Below, piece after piece: positions 23,667 to 32,758 of a DNA stretch of 34,271 bases. Source of the stretch: Armatimonadetes bacterium CG2_30_59_28 (GTDB lineage Bacteria; Armatimonadota; Abditibacteriia; CG2-30-59-28). Made by a program: the position numbers and the translations under genes. Under the pieces are notes generated by a model. That model was not told where the DNA came from, did not search any database, and was given only the letters and a program-made list of their open reading frames with translations. Every line of letters starts with the position of its first letter. Position 1 is the first letter of the stretch. Where the stretch lies: the NCBI GenBank assembly GCA_001872605.1, contig MNXM01000278.1:1-34271 (forward strand). Direction: 5' to 3'.

Positions 23667-23696
23667 TTGACTTTTGCATTGTCACTCTTCTATAAT
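23667..23696 (+). promoter_or_regulatory. Sigma70-like promoter for tRNA-Ala
   Basis: TTGACT - 18 nt - TATAAT, 41 nt before the tRNA 5' end. Confidence 0.75.
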
Positions 23697-23737
23697 TCAA
23701 CCGGTTTACCTGCACCGTCGATGGGGTTTTGTGTGGT

Positions 23738-23814
<77 letters not shown>

Positions 23815-23852
23815 TCTCCCCTCTACGCATCTCAACGGCATATTCCTTTGAG

Positions 23853-24167
23853 ATGCCGTTCAGGTGTGCAGCTTTTTTTTGCGCGGCATTCGTTGCCACC
23901 CTCACTGAGGTGGCTTGCTCGCAGGGCAGGTCGTCGGGTTCGCTTGCCGGGGTAATTGAGATTTGTCAGGTAGTTTCCCCTCTCACATGGCGTGTCGGGG
24001 AGGTGCGTCCTGCCGGAACCGCGACGCTGCTTGAGGGGGTGCCCACCCTCTGGGGATGCCCATCCATCGGGGATGCGTCGATACGAGTGGTTTGCATTGG
24101 TGGGCAACCGCGATTAGTTCTGGGCAGAGACCTTACTCACGCCGGCCATGACGACACAAATACGTGA
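23853..24167 (+). CDS. Possible small exported hypothetical protein
   Basis: MPFRCAAFFCAAFVATLTEVACSQG... hydrophobic N-terminus; no recognised domain; RBS weak. Confidence 0.25.
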   Translation: MPFRCAAFFCAAFVATLTEVACSQGRSSGSLAGVIEICQVVSPLTWRVGEVRPAGTATLLEGVPTLWGCPSIGDASIRVVCIGGQPRLVLGRDLTHAGHDDTNT

Positions 24168-24223
24168 GTATTCGCCGGACGGAGTAGCAGCGGGATACCG
24201 ATTTGGGCCTCCGTACAGAATGG

Positions 24224-24625
24224 ATGACGGCAGCCGGTCTTCTGGCATACTCGATCCTGATATGTCTTCTCCGAACCTTTCGAGTTGTGCCGGAGGGATG
24301 GGTGCCCGCGGCTGTCGCGATCCCATGTTTCGCCGCAGGCGTCTGGTATGGGTGTCTGTACTTCTCCTACCGTGATATCGACCTTGACTGGGGATTGCTT
24401 CTTTCAGGTCTGGGGTGGCTGAGTGCCGGCATGGCCTTTCTGACCGCAATGGTCACGGGCCGTAGTGGTGGGTTGGGTGGCTATGCGTGGTTTTGGGCCT
24501 GGATGGCTGCACTGCTCATCATAGCTGGAGGGGTAGTTGGCTGGTTCTCGGTCAGAGAAATGCAGGCGAAAGCGTTACGGAGCAAGGGCGAGGAGAGTGC
24601 TGAATCCGTTGTGCCAGAGCCGTAA
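24224..24625 (+). CDS. Hypothetical multi-helix membrane protein
   Basis: Hydrophobic segments AGLLAYSILICLL, AAVAIPCFAAGVWYGCLYF, LLLSGLGWLSAGMAFL, WFWAWMAALLIIAGGVVGWF. A TTG start at 24203 is possible. Confidence 0.6.
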   Translation: MTAAGLLAYSILICLLRTFRVVPEGWVPAAVAIPCFAAGVWYGCLYFSYRDIDLDWGLLLSGLGWLSAGMAFLTAMVTGRSGGLGGYAWFWAWMAALLIIAGGVVGWFSVREMQAKALRSKGEESAESVVPEP

Positions 24626-24632
24626 GCAGTGG

Positions 24633-25355
24633 ATGTGCCTTTCCGGACCTACGGCGGCCCTTGTCGCTATTTTGTTAACTGACATGGGTGGCATAAATGC
24701 GCAACCGGCAACCGTCCCGCAGAAGACAGGTGGGAGAGCCCCTGAAATTCTCGCCTTGGTCTTTTGCGGCGGAACGCCGGAAGATCAGGTGTCGATTACC
24801 TATTCGCGGTTTGCGTCGGCGGAGGAGGCTCAACGGGATGTAACCGAACTCGCTCGACGTGGAGTCTGGCAGACGAACGGGATGGCCGTAACGGCCAACC
24901 CGGCAAAAGACGAGACCAGCGTCAGCTTCCAGTCTCCTTCTGTGGTCGTAAGCGAGAGTGGAGTCCCGCCCCTGTCCCCGTTCATTGAGACGTGGAGGAG
25001 ATATGATTATCTCCGTATCATCTTCGTGGTCCCGAAGTCCTTTTCGCCGAAAATCGCGTGGAGTAAGTACTCCGATGAGTACTTGGACATTGAGTTCGAC
25101 CGGGTAGGCTCAACGCTGACGTTCGACGTATTCTTGCGAGAACACGATTTTGACCGTGTGACGATTCCCCTGGAGGGAGAGTCGAATCCTGCTGCACAAA
25201 GGAAATTTGGGCGGCATAGGGGGGAGCTGCTGCTATTGGTTGCCCTTGTGCTTGCGGTTGCCTCTGCAGGCATCGTGGCAATAGCAACCGTCGTTATCCT
25301 ATCGAGGCGACAACGACGTCAGAGAGAGGAGCCGTCCCGCCGCAGGAATGGGTAG
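24633..25355 (+). CDS. Hypothetical exported/membrane protein with C-terminal TM
   Basis: N-terminal hydrophobic MCLSGPTAALVAILLTDMGGINAQ; C-terminal ELLLLVALVLAVASAGIVAIATVVILSRRQRRQR. Confidence 0.6.
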   Translation: MCLSGPTAALVAILLTDMGGINAQPATVPQKTGGRAPEILALVFCGGTPEDQVSITYSRFASAEEAQRDVTELARRGVWQTNGMAVTANPAKDETSVSFQSPSVVVSESGVPPLSPFIETWRRYDYLRIIFVVPKSFSPKIAWSKYSDEYLDIEFDRVGSTLTFDVFLREHDFDRVTIPLEGESNPAAQRKFGRHRGELLLLVALVLAVASAGIVAIATVVILSRRQRRQREEPSRRRNG

Positions 25356-25444
25356 ATGAGATGAGCGGGAAGGGGGGGCTGTAGTTCCCTTACAATCGTT
25401 GGGAAATCAGGGACGCCCCAAACGGTGGAGAGTGGTTCCGCAGC

Positions 25445-25490
25445 GTGTTATACTCGTCACGGGTGAAAACACCCCGTAACGAGTATACAC
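25445..25490. repeat. Imperfect 21-bp hairpin with AAAA loop in the pilT leader (contains motif copy B, 25449-25474)
   Basis: gtgttatactcgtcacgggtg aaaa caccccgtaacgagtatacac. Confidence 0.85.
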
Positions 25491-25516
25491 TGAATTCTGC
25501 AGACGGAGACAGACAA

Positions 25517-26653
25517 TTGGTTGACATCATCAAGTTGCTGAGGCTTGCAGTTGACAAGGGCGGATCGGATGTCTTCATCAAAGTGGATTCACCTCCGGCT
25601 GTTCGTCTTCACGGACAGGTCATCAAGGTGGATACGGATCCCCTGACCTCGGAAGACATGAAAGAAATCCTGGACATGATTCTGAACGAGAACCAGATGG
25701 CCAGTTTCGAGAAGAAGCATGAGCTGGACTTGGCTTTCGCCATCCCAAATGTGGCTCGTTTCCGAACGAACATCTATCAGCAGCGGGGAACCATTGGCAT
25801 GGTTTTTCGTGTGATCAACCTGGGTATCAAGTCCATCGATGACCTGAAACTGCCAAAGGTATTGGAGAGTTACTGTCCTCTGCGGCAGGGACTGGTTCTC
25901 GTGACCGGCCCCACCGGGTCGGGAAAGTCGACGACGCTCGCGGCGATGATCGATCTGATCAACAAGACTCGCCGGTGCAATATCGTGACAGTTGAGGATC
26001 CGGTGGAATACGTGCACCCGGACCAGTTGAGCATCGTGAGTCAGCGGGAAATTGGGTTTGACACCGACTCCTTTCACGACGCGTTGCGGGCCGTAGTCCG
26101 TCAGAGCCCCGATGTGATCCTTATCGGTGAACTCCGTGACATCGAGACGATGACCGTATGTCTTCAGGCGGCGGAAACTGGTCACCTTGTGTTCTCCACC
26201 GTCCACACGACCAGCGCTTCGGAAACGATGGAGCGCATTATTAACATGTTCCCACCACACGACAAGCCGCAGATTTGTTTACGGTTGTCCAAAACGCTGC
26301 GGGGGATCATTTCCCAAAAGCTCGTCCCCACCACGGACGGACTCGGGCGCCTCTGCGCGGTGGAGGTGATGATCACCACCCCAACCATCGCCCAGTATAT
26401 TGAGGAGGGACGGTCCTCGCAGATCTATTCCGCTATTGTACAGGACGGACGTGAGAAGCACTGGGGAATGCAGTCGATGAACCAGGCGCTTGATGCCTAC
26501 TACAAGCAGGGAATGATTTCTGAAGCGACCGCCATGGACAATGCAGGTATCCGAACAGAATTGAAGCAGATGCTGAGACGTGAAGGCAGCCCACTGCTTG
26601 AAGAGCGTTCGCCGGGCCCGATCCCTGATGAGCCCATGGACGAAGTGGAGTGA
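25517..26653 (+). CDS. PilT-family type IV pilus twitching ATPase (paralogue 1)
   Basis: LVTGPTGSGKSTTLAAMIDLIN, IVTVEDPVEYVHPDQLSIVSQREIG, DVILIGELRDIETM, AAETGHLVFSTVHTTSASETMERIINMFPP. TTG start with ggaga RBS is likeliest; ORF track start is 25445. Confidence 0.93.
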   Translation: MVDIIKLLRLAVDKGGSDVFIKVDSPPAVRLHGQVIKVDTDPLTSEDMKEILDMILNENQMASFEKKHELDLAFAIPNVARFRTNIYQQRGTIGMVFRVINLGIKSIDDLKLPKVLESYCPLRQGLVLVTGPTGSGKSTTLAAMIDLINKTRRCNIVTVEDPVEYVHPDQLSIVSQREIGFDTDSFHDALRAVVRQSPDVILIGELRDIETMTVCLQAAETGHLVFSTVHTTSASETMERIINMFPPHDKPQICLRLSKTLRGIISQKLVPTTDGLGRLCAVEVMITTPTIAQYIEEGRSSQIYSAIVQDGREKHWGMQSMNQALDAYYKQGMISEATAMDNAGIRTELKQMLRREGSPLLEERSPGPIPDEPMDEVE

Positions 26654-26718
26654 ACGAGCGGACAGGTTGTTGATTCCTCCGAACTGCAGAACAAGCAGTA
26701 TTGGAAGGGGGTTGTTCG

Positions 26719-28224
26719 TTGGCGCAGATAGATCAGATTATTGATTTTCTTGTGAAGCAAAAAGGCGACAAGCTCGTCATCAGAAACAATGAAAAATGGC
26801 AGCTCTTTGTTGGCAACCAGACCAAACCGGTGGGTAACGTGGTCAATTCCCAGCAGATCCAGAAGCTCGTTTCTGAAATTGCGCCCGGGGAGCAGATGTC
26901 GGCCCTCCAGAGCGGCCAGCCTGTTTCGTTCAAGTACACTGCGCCGGGCGGGGAGAAGCAGATCGGAGTTGAGCAGAAAGATGGCCAGATTCAGGTGACC
27001 ATCACAGCGCCCGGGGAGTACTCTCCTCCTCCCGTTGCTGCTGCGGAACTCGCAGAGGGTGCAGAAGATACTGCTTCTCACGAGCAGAGTGTGACTGTCG
27101 ATGAGAGCGTTGGCAAGAAGAAAGTGCCGCACATCGATGAGCTTTTTTACTACATGCACGAGAACGAATGCTCCGACCTTCATTTCAGCAGCAATGAGTA
27201 CCCCATGGTCCGTCAACATGGAACCATGCAGAAGTTGACGCAATACGAAATAACGACAAACGACTACCTGAAGAAACTGCTCTTCGAGATATGCCCCAAA
27301 CGGAACCAGGATGAATGGGAGGAAGGCAAGGACACAGACTTTGCCTACGAATTGGAGGGCATCGCTCGTTTCCGGTGTAACCTTTTTGCAGATCGGTTCG
27401 GGATCGGTGGCGTATTCCGACTCATCCCGACAGAGATTCTCTCGCCGGAACAGTTGGGACTTACCAAAGCCATGCTGGATCTTTGCTACCTCTCCAAGGG
27501 GCTGGTGGTCGTCACCGGTCCTACTGGCTCGGGGAAATCCACGACCCTCGCGACGATGGTTGATTACACAAACAAGATTCGGGATGACCACATCATCACG
27601 ATTGAGGACCCCATCGAGTTTGTGCATAACAACAAACGGTGCCTCATCAACCAGCGCGAGGTTCATGTTCACACACAATCGTTTGCTCGAGCATTGCGAG
27701 CCGCTCTCCGCGAGGACCCCGACATCGTGCTCGTGGGAGAAATGCGAGACCTCGAGACCATCGCCATCGCCATCGAAACAGCGGAAACCGGACACTTGGT
27801 GTTTGGGACTCTGCACACCTCCAGCGCGCCCTCTACCGTAGACAGAATGATCGACCAGTTCCCTCCGGCGCAGCAGGAACAGATCAGGGTCATGTTGTCT
27901 GAATCGCTGGCGTCGGTAATCGCCCAGACCCTCTGCCGCAAGAAGGCGGGGGGGCGTATCGCTGCGTATGAGGTTCTACTGTGCGATTCCGCGACGCGGA
28001 ACCTGATTCGTGAGGGGAAGACCTTCCAGCTTCCCTCTATCATGCAGGTGGGTAAAGGCAAAGGCATGGTGACCATGAACGACGCTCTGATGGCGCACGT
28101 CAAGAACGACTTGGTAGATCCCCATGAAGCTTACGTGAAAGCGGTCGATAAGGTAGGACTGCTTGCGATGTATGAGAAAGAGGAAATTGATTTCAAACTG
28201 GGTGAAGACCAGAAGCTGGAGTAG
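26719..28224 (+). CDS. PilT-family ATPase (paralogue 2) with ~130-aa N-terminal extension
   Basis: VVVTGPTGSGKSTTLATMVDYTNKI, IITIEDPIEFVHNNKRCLINQREVHVHT, DIVLVGEMRDLETIAIAIETAETGHLVFGTLHTSSAPSTVDRMIDQFPP; TTG start, ggaaggggg RBS. Confidence 0.93.
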   Translation: MAQIDQIIDFLVKQKGDKLVIRNNEKWQLFVGNQTKPVGNVVNSQQIQKLVSEIAPGEQMSALQSGQPVSFKYTAPGGEKQIGVEQKDGQIQVTITAPGEYSPPPVAAAELAEGAEDTASHEQSVTVDESVGKKKVPHIDELFYYMHENECSDLHFSSNEYPMVRQHGTMQKLTQYEITTNDYLKKLLFEICPKRNQDEWEEGKDTDFAYELEGIARFRCNLFADRFGIGGVFRLIPTEILSPEQLGLTKAMLDLCYLSKGLVVVTGPTGSGKSTTLATMVDYTNKIRDDHIITIEDPIEFVHNNKRCLINQREVHVHTQSFARALRAALREDPDIVLVGEMRDLETIAIAIETAETGHLVFGTLHTSSAPSTVDRMIDQFPPAQQEQIRVMLSESLASVIAQTLCRKKAGGRIAAYEVLLCDSATRNLIREGKTFQLPSIMQVGKGKGMVTMNDALMAHVKNDLVDPHEAYVKAVDKVGLLAMYEKEEIDFKLGEDQKLE

Positions 28225-28245
28225 CAAGAAGGAGCTAACGTTGAG

Positions 28246-29370
28246 ATGACCGCTGCCCGACGATCCCCTCAACCCGTTGAGGAGCAACCCAAACAACACT
28301 GGATCGGCAAGCTCGAGCCGGCGGTGCGCCTGATTACCCAGGCAAGCCTGATTCTCGCGATTGTCTGCCTAACGTACATATTATTCGCCGTCTTCAAGGG
28401 GCACCTCACCCAACCCACCGATCAGATTGTGAACAACATGCGCCTGGTCGGCAATCTCTGCACCATCGCTATCGTGGTCTTTGCTGTGTTCTACATGCTG
28501 TTGCACTTGGAGGAGAACGAAGTCGCTATCGGGATGGGCGCCCTCGGAGCTGTCTTCTACTTCGGATTCTCTTATCTCATCGGTTTTTTCCTGACGCGGC
28601 AGGGAGCCTCAGCAAATCAGGCCACGGAAGTGGTCAACCAGAAGTTCATCAGCGCAGGTCAGTTTGTCATCGGATCCGTCATTGTCCGGTTCCTGTATGT
28701 CTTTGTCGTGTCCTTGCCGGAGCTGGCTTCCCGCGAGCGGAAGAAAGCCAACGTCGGTTTCGAGCAGCAGGCCAAAGATGCAAGCAGCACGAAGGTGGGA
28801 AGACCTTCTGTCTTCAGTCGGTGCTGGCAGTTGCCCTATTGTAGAGAAACCGTGAAGAAGGCGTGCCCGGCGTTTATTGCGCGGAAATCCTGCTGGAAAT
28901 TTGGGAAGGGATGTTATTGCGACGAGGAAATGATCGCCAAGATCGTTCGCGGAGAAACGGGACTCGCTGACAGTAGCCGAGCAGGAGCAGCCTTCCTGAA
29001 GGCAGATCTGGCGGCCAGGACGGGGGCTAAACCTCAGCAGAAGACGAAGAGGCCTCCCTGTGGGAAATGCTACATCTATTTGGAGCACCAGAACCTCAAG
29101 CACAGGGCGGTTGGCCCGGTCGTGATCCCGGTGACGGTGGTTATCCTGTACCTGCTCAAGGATGTGATTTTCACCGGGTACGAACAGGCGAGCGGATTTA
29201 TCGGGGGGCTATTTAAGCAGTTTGCTTTCAGTCCGGATAAATCAGCATCTGGAGTCGGGGAATCGCTGGCGCAACAAACCGAGTATTTCATCCTGTTTAT
29301 CTTGGCAGTTTTCGTGCTTATATATGTAACCAAGTTCATCGAGTTCTGCATTTATAAACTGAAGATATAG
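28246..29370 (+). CDS. Membrane protein with internal Cys-rich segment
   Basis: Several TM helices at both ends; central CWQLPYCRETVKKACPAFIARKSCWKFGKGCYCDEE...PPCGKC. Confidence 0.8.
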   Translation: MTAARRSPQPVEEQPKQHWIGKLEPAVRLITQASLILAIVCLTYILFAVFKGHLTQPTDQIVNNMRLVGNLCTIAIVVFAVFYMLLHLEENEVAIGMGALGAVFYFGFSYLIGFFLTRQGASANQATEVVNQKFISAGQFVIGSVIVRFLYVFVVSLPELASRERKKANVGFEQQAKDASSTKVGRPSVFSRCWQLPYCRETVKKACPAFIARKSCWKFGKGCYCDEEMIAKIVRGETGLADSSRAGAAFLKADLAARTGAKPQQKTKRPPCGKCYIYLEHQNLKHRAVGPVVIPVTVVILYLLKDVIFTGYEQASGFIGGLFKQFAFSPDKSASGVGESLAQQTEYFILFILAVFVLIYVTKFIEFCIYKLKI

Positions 29371-29408
29371 ATATTGTCCAATCCACTTAGTGACAGGGGG
29401 CAAAGGAA

Positions 29409-30560
29409 TTGGCCAGAGTTTTGCTGAAAGATCTGACAAAGAAGTTCGGGACCGTCACAGCAGTCGACAAAGTAAACCTTGAGGTCCGGGACAAGGAGTT
29501 TCTCGTCCTCGTAGGACCTTCAGGCTGTGGGAAGACCACCGCGTTGCGTTGCGTCGCAGGACTTGAAGAAGTCAGTAGTGGCCAAGTGCAAATCGGGGAT
29601 CGCGTTGTCAACGACGTCATGCCGAAGGATCGTGACATCGCGATGGTGTTCCAGAACTACGCACTGTACCCTCACATGAACGTGTACGACAACATGGCTT
29701 TTGGATTGCGGTTGCGAATGCTACCCCCTTGGTATAAGGGGCTCTTCCAGATGTCCGAAGTGAGGCAGACCAAGGGGTCCATTGATCGACGCGTCAAGGA
29801 CACAGCAGAAATGCTGGGGTTGACACATCTGCTGAAGCGACGCCCCAAGGAATTATCCGGAGGGCAGAGGCAACGTGTTGCCCTTGGGCGAGCCATCGTT
29901 CGTGAACCGGCGGCCTTCCTGATGGACGAGCCCCTTAGCAATCTGGACGCCAAATTGCGTGTTCAGACACGCGCGGAGCTAATCAAGCTGCATGTGAGAT
30001 TGGGGATCACCACTATCTACGTGACGCACGATCAAGTCGAGGCGATGACGATGGGTGACCGGATCGCTGTGATGAAGGATGGTCTTGTGCAGCAATGTGA
30101 CCGGCCCTTGGAAATATACAATCATCCGGCGAACCTCTTTGTCGCCGGATTCATCGGCAGCCCAGAAATGAATCTTCTCGAGGCCACCGTGAAGGCATCC
30201 AACGGCGACATCCTGGTGGACGCAGGAAGCTATCAGGTCAACATGCCGGAGAAGCACAAGGAGTCCCTCAAACCGTATGTAGGCAAATCCGTCCGTTTTG
30301 GCATCCGCCCTGAAGACATATACGATAAATCCATTTCACTCATTCCCGCACAGCCCGGAAACACCATCGGGGTGCAAGTAGAGATCACCGAGCCGATGGG
30401 CTCGAGTGTTCTGCTTGAGCTGGATCCGGGAGATGGGAAGACGCTCACTGCCAACGCGGGTGCCGATACGAAGGCGAGGATTGGGGAACCGCTGGAGGTT
30501 GTCTTGGACATGAGCAAGGCGCACATCTTCGATGCCGAAACCGAGGAAGCCGTCTTCTGA
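29409..30560 (+). CDS. ABC transporter ATP-binding protein, MalK/UgpC/MsmX type
   Basis: VGPSGCGKTTALRCVAGLE, VFQNYALYPHMNVYDNMAFGL, ELSGGQRQRVALGRAIVREPAAFLMDEPLSNLDAKLR, YVTHDQVEAMTMGDRIAVM, TOBE-like C-terminus; TTG start. Confidence 0.94.
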   Translation: MARVLLKDLTKKFGTVTAVDKVNLEVRDKEFLVLVGPSGCGKTTALRCVAGLEEVSSGQVQIGDRVVNDVMPKDRDIAMVFQNYALYPHMNVYDNMAFGLRLRMLPPWYKGLFQMSEVRQTKGSIDRRVKDTAEMLGLTHLLKRRPKELSGGQRQRVALGRAIVREPAAFLMDEPLSNLDAKLRVQTRAELIKLHVRLGITTIYVTHDQVEAMTMGDRIAVMKDGLVQQCDRPLEIYNHPANLFVAGFIGSPEMNLLEATVKASNGDILVDAGSYQVNMPEKHKESLKPYVGKSVRFGIRPEDIYDKSISLIPAQPGNTIGVQVEITEPMGSSVLLELDPGDGKTLTANAGADTKARIGEPLEVVLDMSKAHIFDAETEEAVF

Positions 30561-30604
30561 CTCCGCCCGTAATAGTGTCGGCAACGCAAGGAGTACGCCA
30601 AGCC

Positions 30605-31045
30605 ATGTTGTACAAGCAAGACCACCTGCGCCAGTCGGAGCTTTTCGCCGAACTGGATGAGCGCAGCTTGGATGTCCTCGCTGAGTACGCCGAGAACCGC
30701 CACTTCGTCAAGGGACATCTTATTGTTCTTGAGGGCGCGACGGAAGTGGAGAACCTTGGACTGTACGTCATCATCAGCGGCGGAGTAGAGATCACGCGGA
30801 GAATGAGTGACGGCAGTCAGTTTCAGTTGGCGGTCCTGGGGCCGGGAGATTGCTTTGGTGAACTCTCGGTCATCGATGGCCAGCCTCGCTCTGCCAGTGC
30901 CGTTGCGGTTGAGGATACTGAATGCCTGATGTTGACGGCCATCGACTTCCGCGAGTTTCTTCAGATCTCCCCTAAAGTGGCCCATAATCTCCTCCGAGTC
31001 ATCGTCGGACGACTCCGCCAGACAGACGAGATGATCGTCGATTGA
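30605..31045 (+). CDS. Cyclic nucleotide-binding domain protein (CRP-like sensor domain without HTH)
   Basis: LFAELDERSLDVLAEYAENRHFVKGHLIVLEGA...LYVIISGGVEITRR...LGPGDCFGELSVIDGQPRSASAVAVEDTECLML. Confidence 0.92.
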   Translation: MLYKQDHLRQSELFAELDERSLDVLAEYAENRHFVKGHLIVLEGATEVENLGLYVIISGGVEITRRMSDGSQFQLAVLGPGDCFGELSVIDGQPRSASAVAVEDTECLMLTAIDFREFLQISPKVAHNLLRVIVGRLRQTDEMIVD

Positions 31046-31219
31046 CCCACGCGGTACGCTTGCGCACCGATTCTGGTAGAATAGACTCGAATCGTACAGC
31101 CGCGTCGGGTCGAATTCTTGGTCAGCAACGGTAGGATGCCGTTGGTCCTCCGGGAAGAGGAGGCGTTTGAGGTTGGGCGCGTCTCCCGCTGAACGATCTC
31201 TAAGGAATGAGATACTGCT

Positions 31220-31993
31220 GTGGACCGTTCGACTACGTCAGCAAGGGCAGAACCCGTCAAACTCCAGTGTCCGAAATGCAGGACGCTCACGGCCAATAAT
31301 CACCCTGCTTTCCCCCTTTGTTCCAACAGGGAGTGTACCGAGTATCTGCCCAAGTGTCGGTACTGTTCCTTCTACGACTCGGAAATGGTGGAGTGCACCA
31401 ACCAGCGCATTCAACGGATGATGGGGGATACCTCCGGGCGAGTGGTCATTCGCGACGTTGACGCCTACATCGAGTGTCCGGAGCACAGTTCGACGATTGT
31501 ATTCAATCCCGTTGAGCAAGCCCGGAAGCTTGTTAGGTATGTCACTCGAATCGCTCTCACGGTGGTGGTCGTTTGCGGTCTGGCCTATGGCGGGTACTGG
31601 GTCGATGCGAAGATCCAGACTCGGGATAATCGACCGCCGGGCGTTTTTCTGGTCACCCTGGCCCCCGATCAGGTGGAGGTTGAATCGGAATTTACCATCC
31701 GTTTCTCTCTCCAAAACCTCACGGACGCTGACACCGGGGAGCTGCAGTTGCGTCTGTCCGAGAGACTGTTCGAGTGGTTTGAGCTGCTCGAGATGAACCC
31801 CATGCCGCGAGACATGTTTACTCGCGGCGGCGGCCGCTACTTTGTGCTCAGCTCCGTGCCGGGGAATTCTGAAATGCTTGTGGTGATGAAGTTCAAGCCG
31901 ACCCAGACCGGATCACACCACTGCAAAGTTACTGTGTTCTCTTCGGAGGAGGTTATCTACGCCGAACGGGAATTCTGGATTGATGTCATCTGA
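31220..31993 (+). CDS. Zinc-ribbon membrane protein with C-terminal beta-rich domain
   Basis: CPKC...CSNREC...CRYC...C plus TM LTVVVVCGLAYGGYWV; GTG start. Confidence 0.75.
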   Translation: MDRSTTSARAEPVKLQCPKCRTLTANNHPAFPLCSNRECTEYLPKCRYCSFYDSEMVECTNQRIQRMMGDTSGRVVIRDVDAYIECPEHSSTIVFNPVEQARKLVRYVTRIALTVVVVCGLAYGGYWVDAKIQTRDNRPPGVFLVTLAPDQVEVESEFTIRFSLQNLTDADTGELQLRLSERLFEWFELLEMNPMPRDMFTRGGGRYFVLSSVPGNSEMLVVMKFKPTQTGSHHCKVTVFSSEEVIYAEREFWIDVI

Positions 31994-32153
31994 GCCAGAG
32001 GATGATTCCGCTGCCAATGGAGGGCAAGCGGCAGTGGCCGCATTGGGGCGTCGCGTAGTCGAAGAACAATCCGGTGAGAGAGAAGCCCTCCTCGCCGACA
32101 GATGCGGCAGGGAGGGTACAGATCGACAGTAGCACCAGACAGTCGCCGGGACG

Positions 32154-32447
32154 CTACGCAGGCGGTGTTTCCTGTGGCGGACCCGCATCTTCGTCAGCTC
32201 GCTGTGATGTCTCCACAGGGGAGGCAGGGGGTGCACTATCCTCCTCGAGTAACGCGATGTTCTCAGCCCTCAGACCCTTGTCTCCGTTGACGACTTCGTA
32301 GGTGACGCGCTGTCCTTCTCTGAACATGCGGAATCCCTCGCCCGGGATGGACGAGTAATGGACAAAGACATCCGGCGATCCATCGTCCTGCGAAATAAAC
32401 CCATATCCTTTCGATGCGCTGAACCATACAACAGTCCCTGATGCCAT
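32154..32447 (-). CDS. Cold-shock domain protein with acidic/Pro-rich C-terminal tail
   Basis: MASGTVVWFSASKGYGFISQDDGSPDVFVHYSSIPGEGFRMFREGQRVTYEVVNGDKGLRAENI. Confidence 0.95.
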   Translation of the reverse strand: MASGTVVWFSASKGYGFISQDDGSPDVFVHYSSIPGEGFRMFREGQRVTYEVVNGDKGLRAENIALLEEDSAPPASPVETSQRADEDAGPPQETPPA

Positions 32448-32611
32448 ACAGCACCCCCGAATCCACAAAAGGTTGCCGGCTACCCGTACGCCTGAGCGAT
32501 CCATTGCATTACCTTCGAACCGGATCGAGAAGAGCGATGGCCCACGGCCCGACCGGTGCGGACGCGACCCAGAGGTCAACTCAACGCCTCGGTGTTGCCC
32601 GACCGGCGCAA

Positions 32612-32640
32612 AGTATAGCAAATGGCTTGTCGGCTGTAAA
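32612..32640 (-). promoter_or_regulatory. Promoter for the cold-shock gene
   Basis: Minus strand TTTACA - 17 nt - TATACT; predicted leader about 155 nt to ATG 32447. Confidence 0.7.
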
Positions 32641-32758
32641 CAGAATTGCTGAGCCTCAGTACACGCAATGTCCCTCCTCCATCATTTTGCATGTTGATGA
32701 ACGTCGACGGCAAGCAATCGCCAGCGGGCGTTGTGTCAGACATTTGCTCCGCCTTCTC

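Noticed and set aside
26500-27816. 438-aa minus-strand ORF
   Set aside because: Antisense to both PilT paralogues, which have strong Walker motifs; composition-driven.
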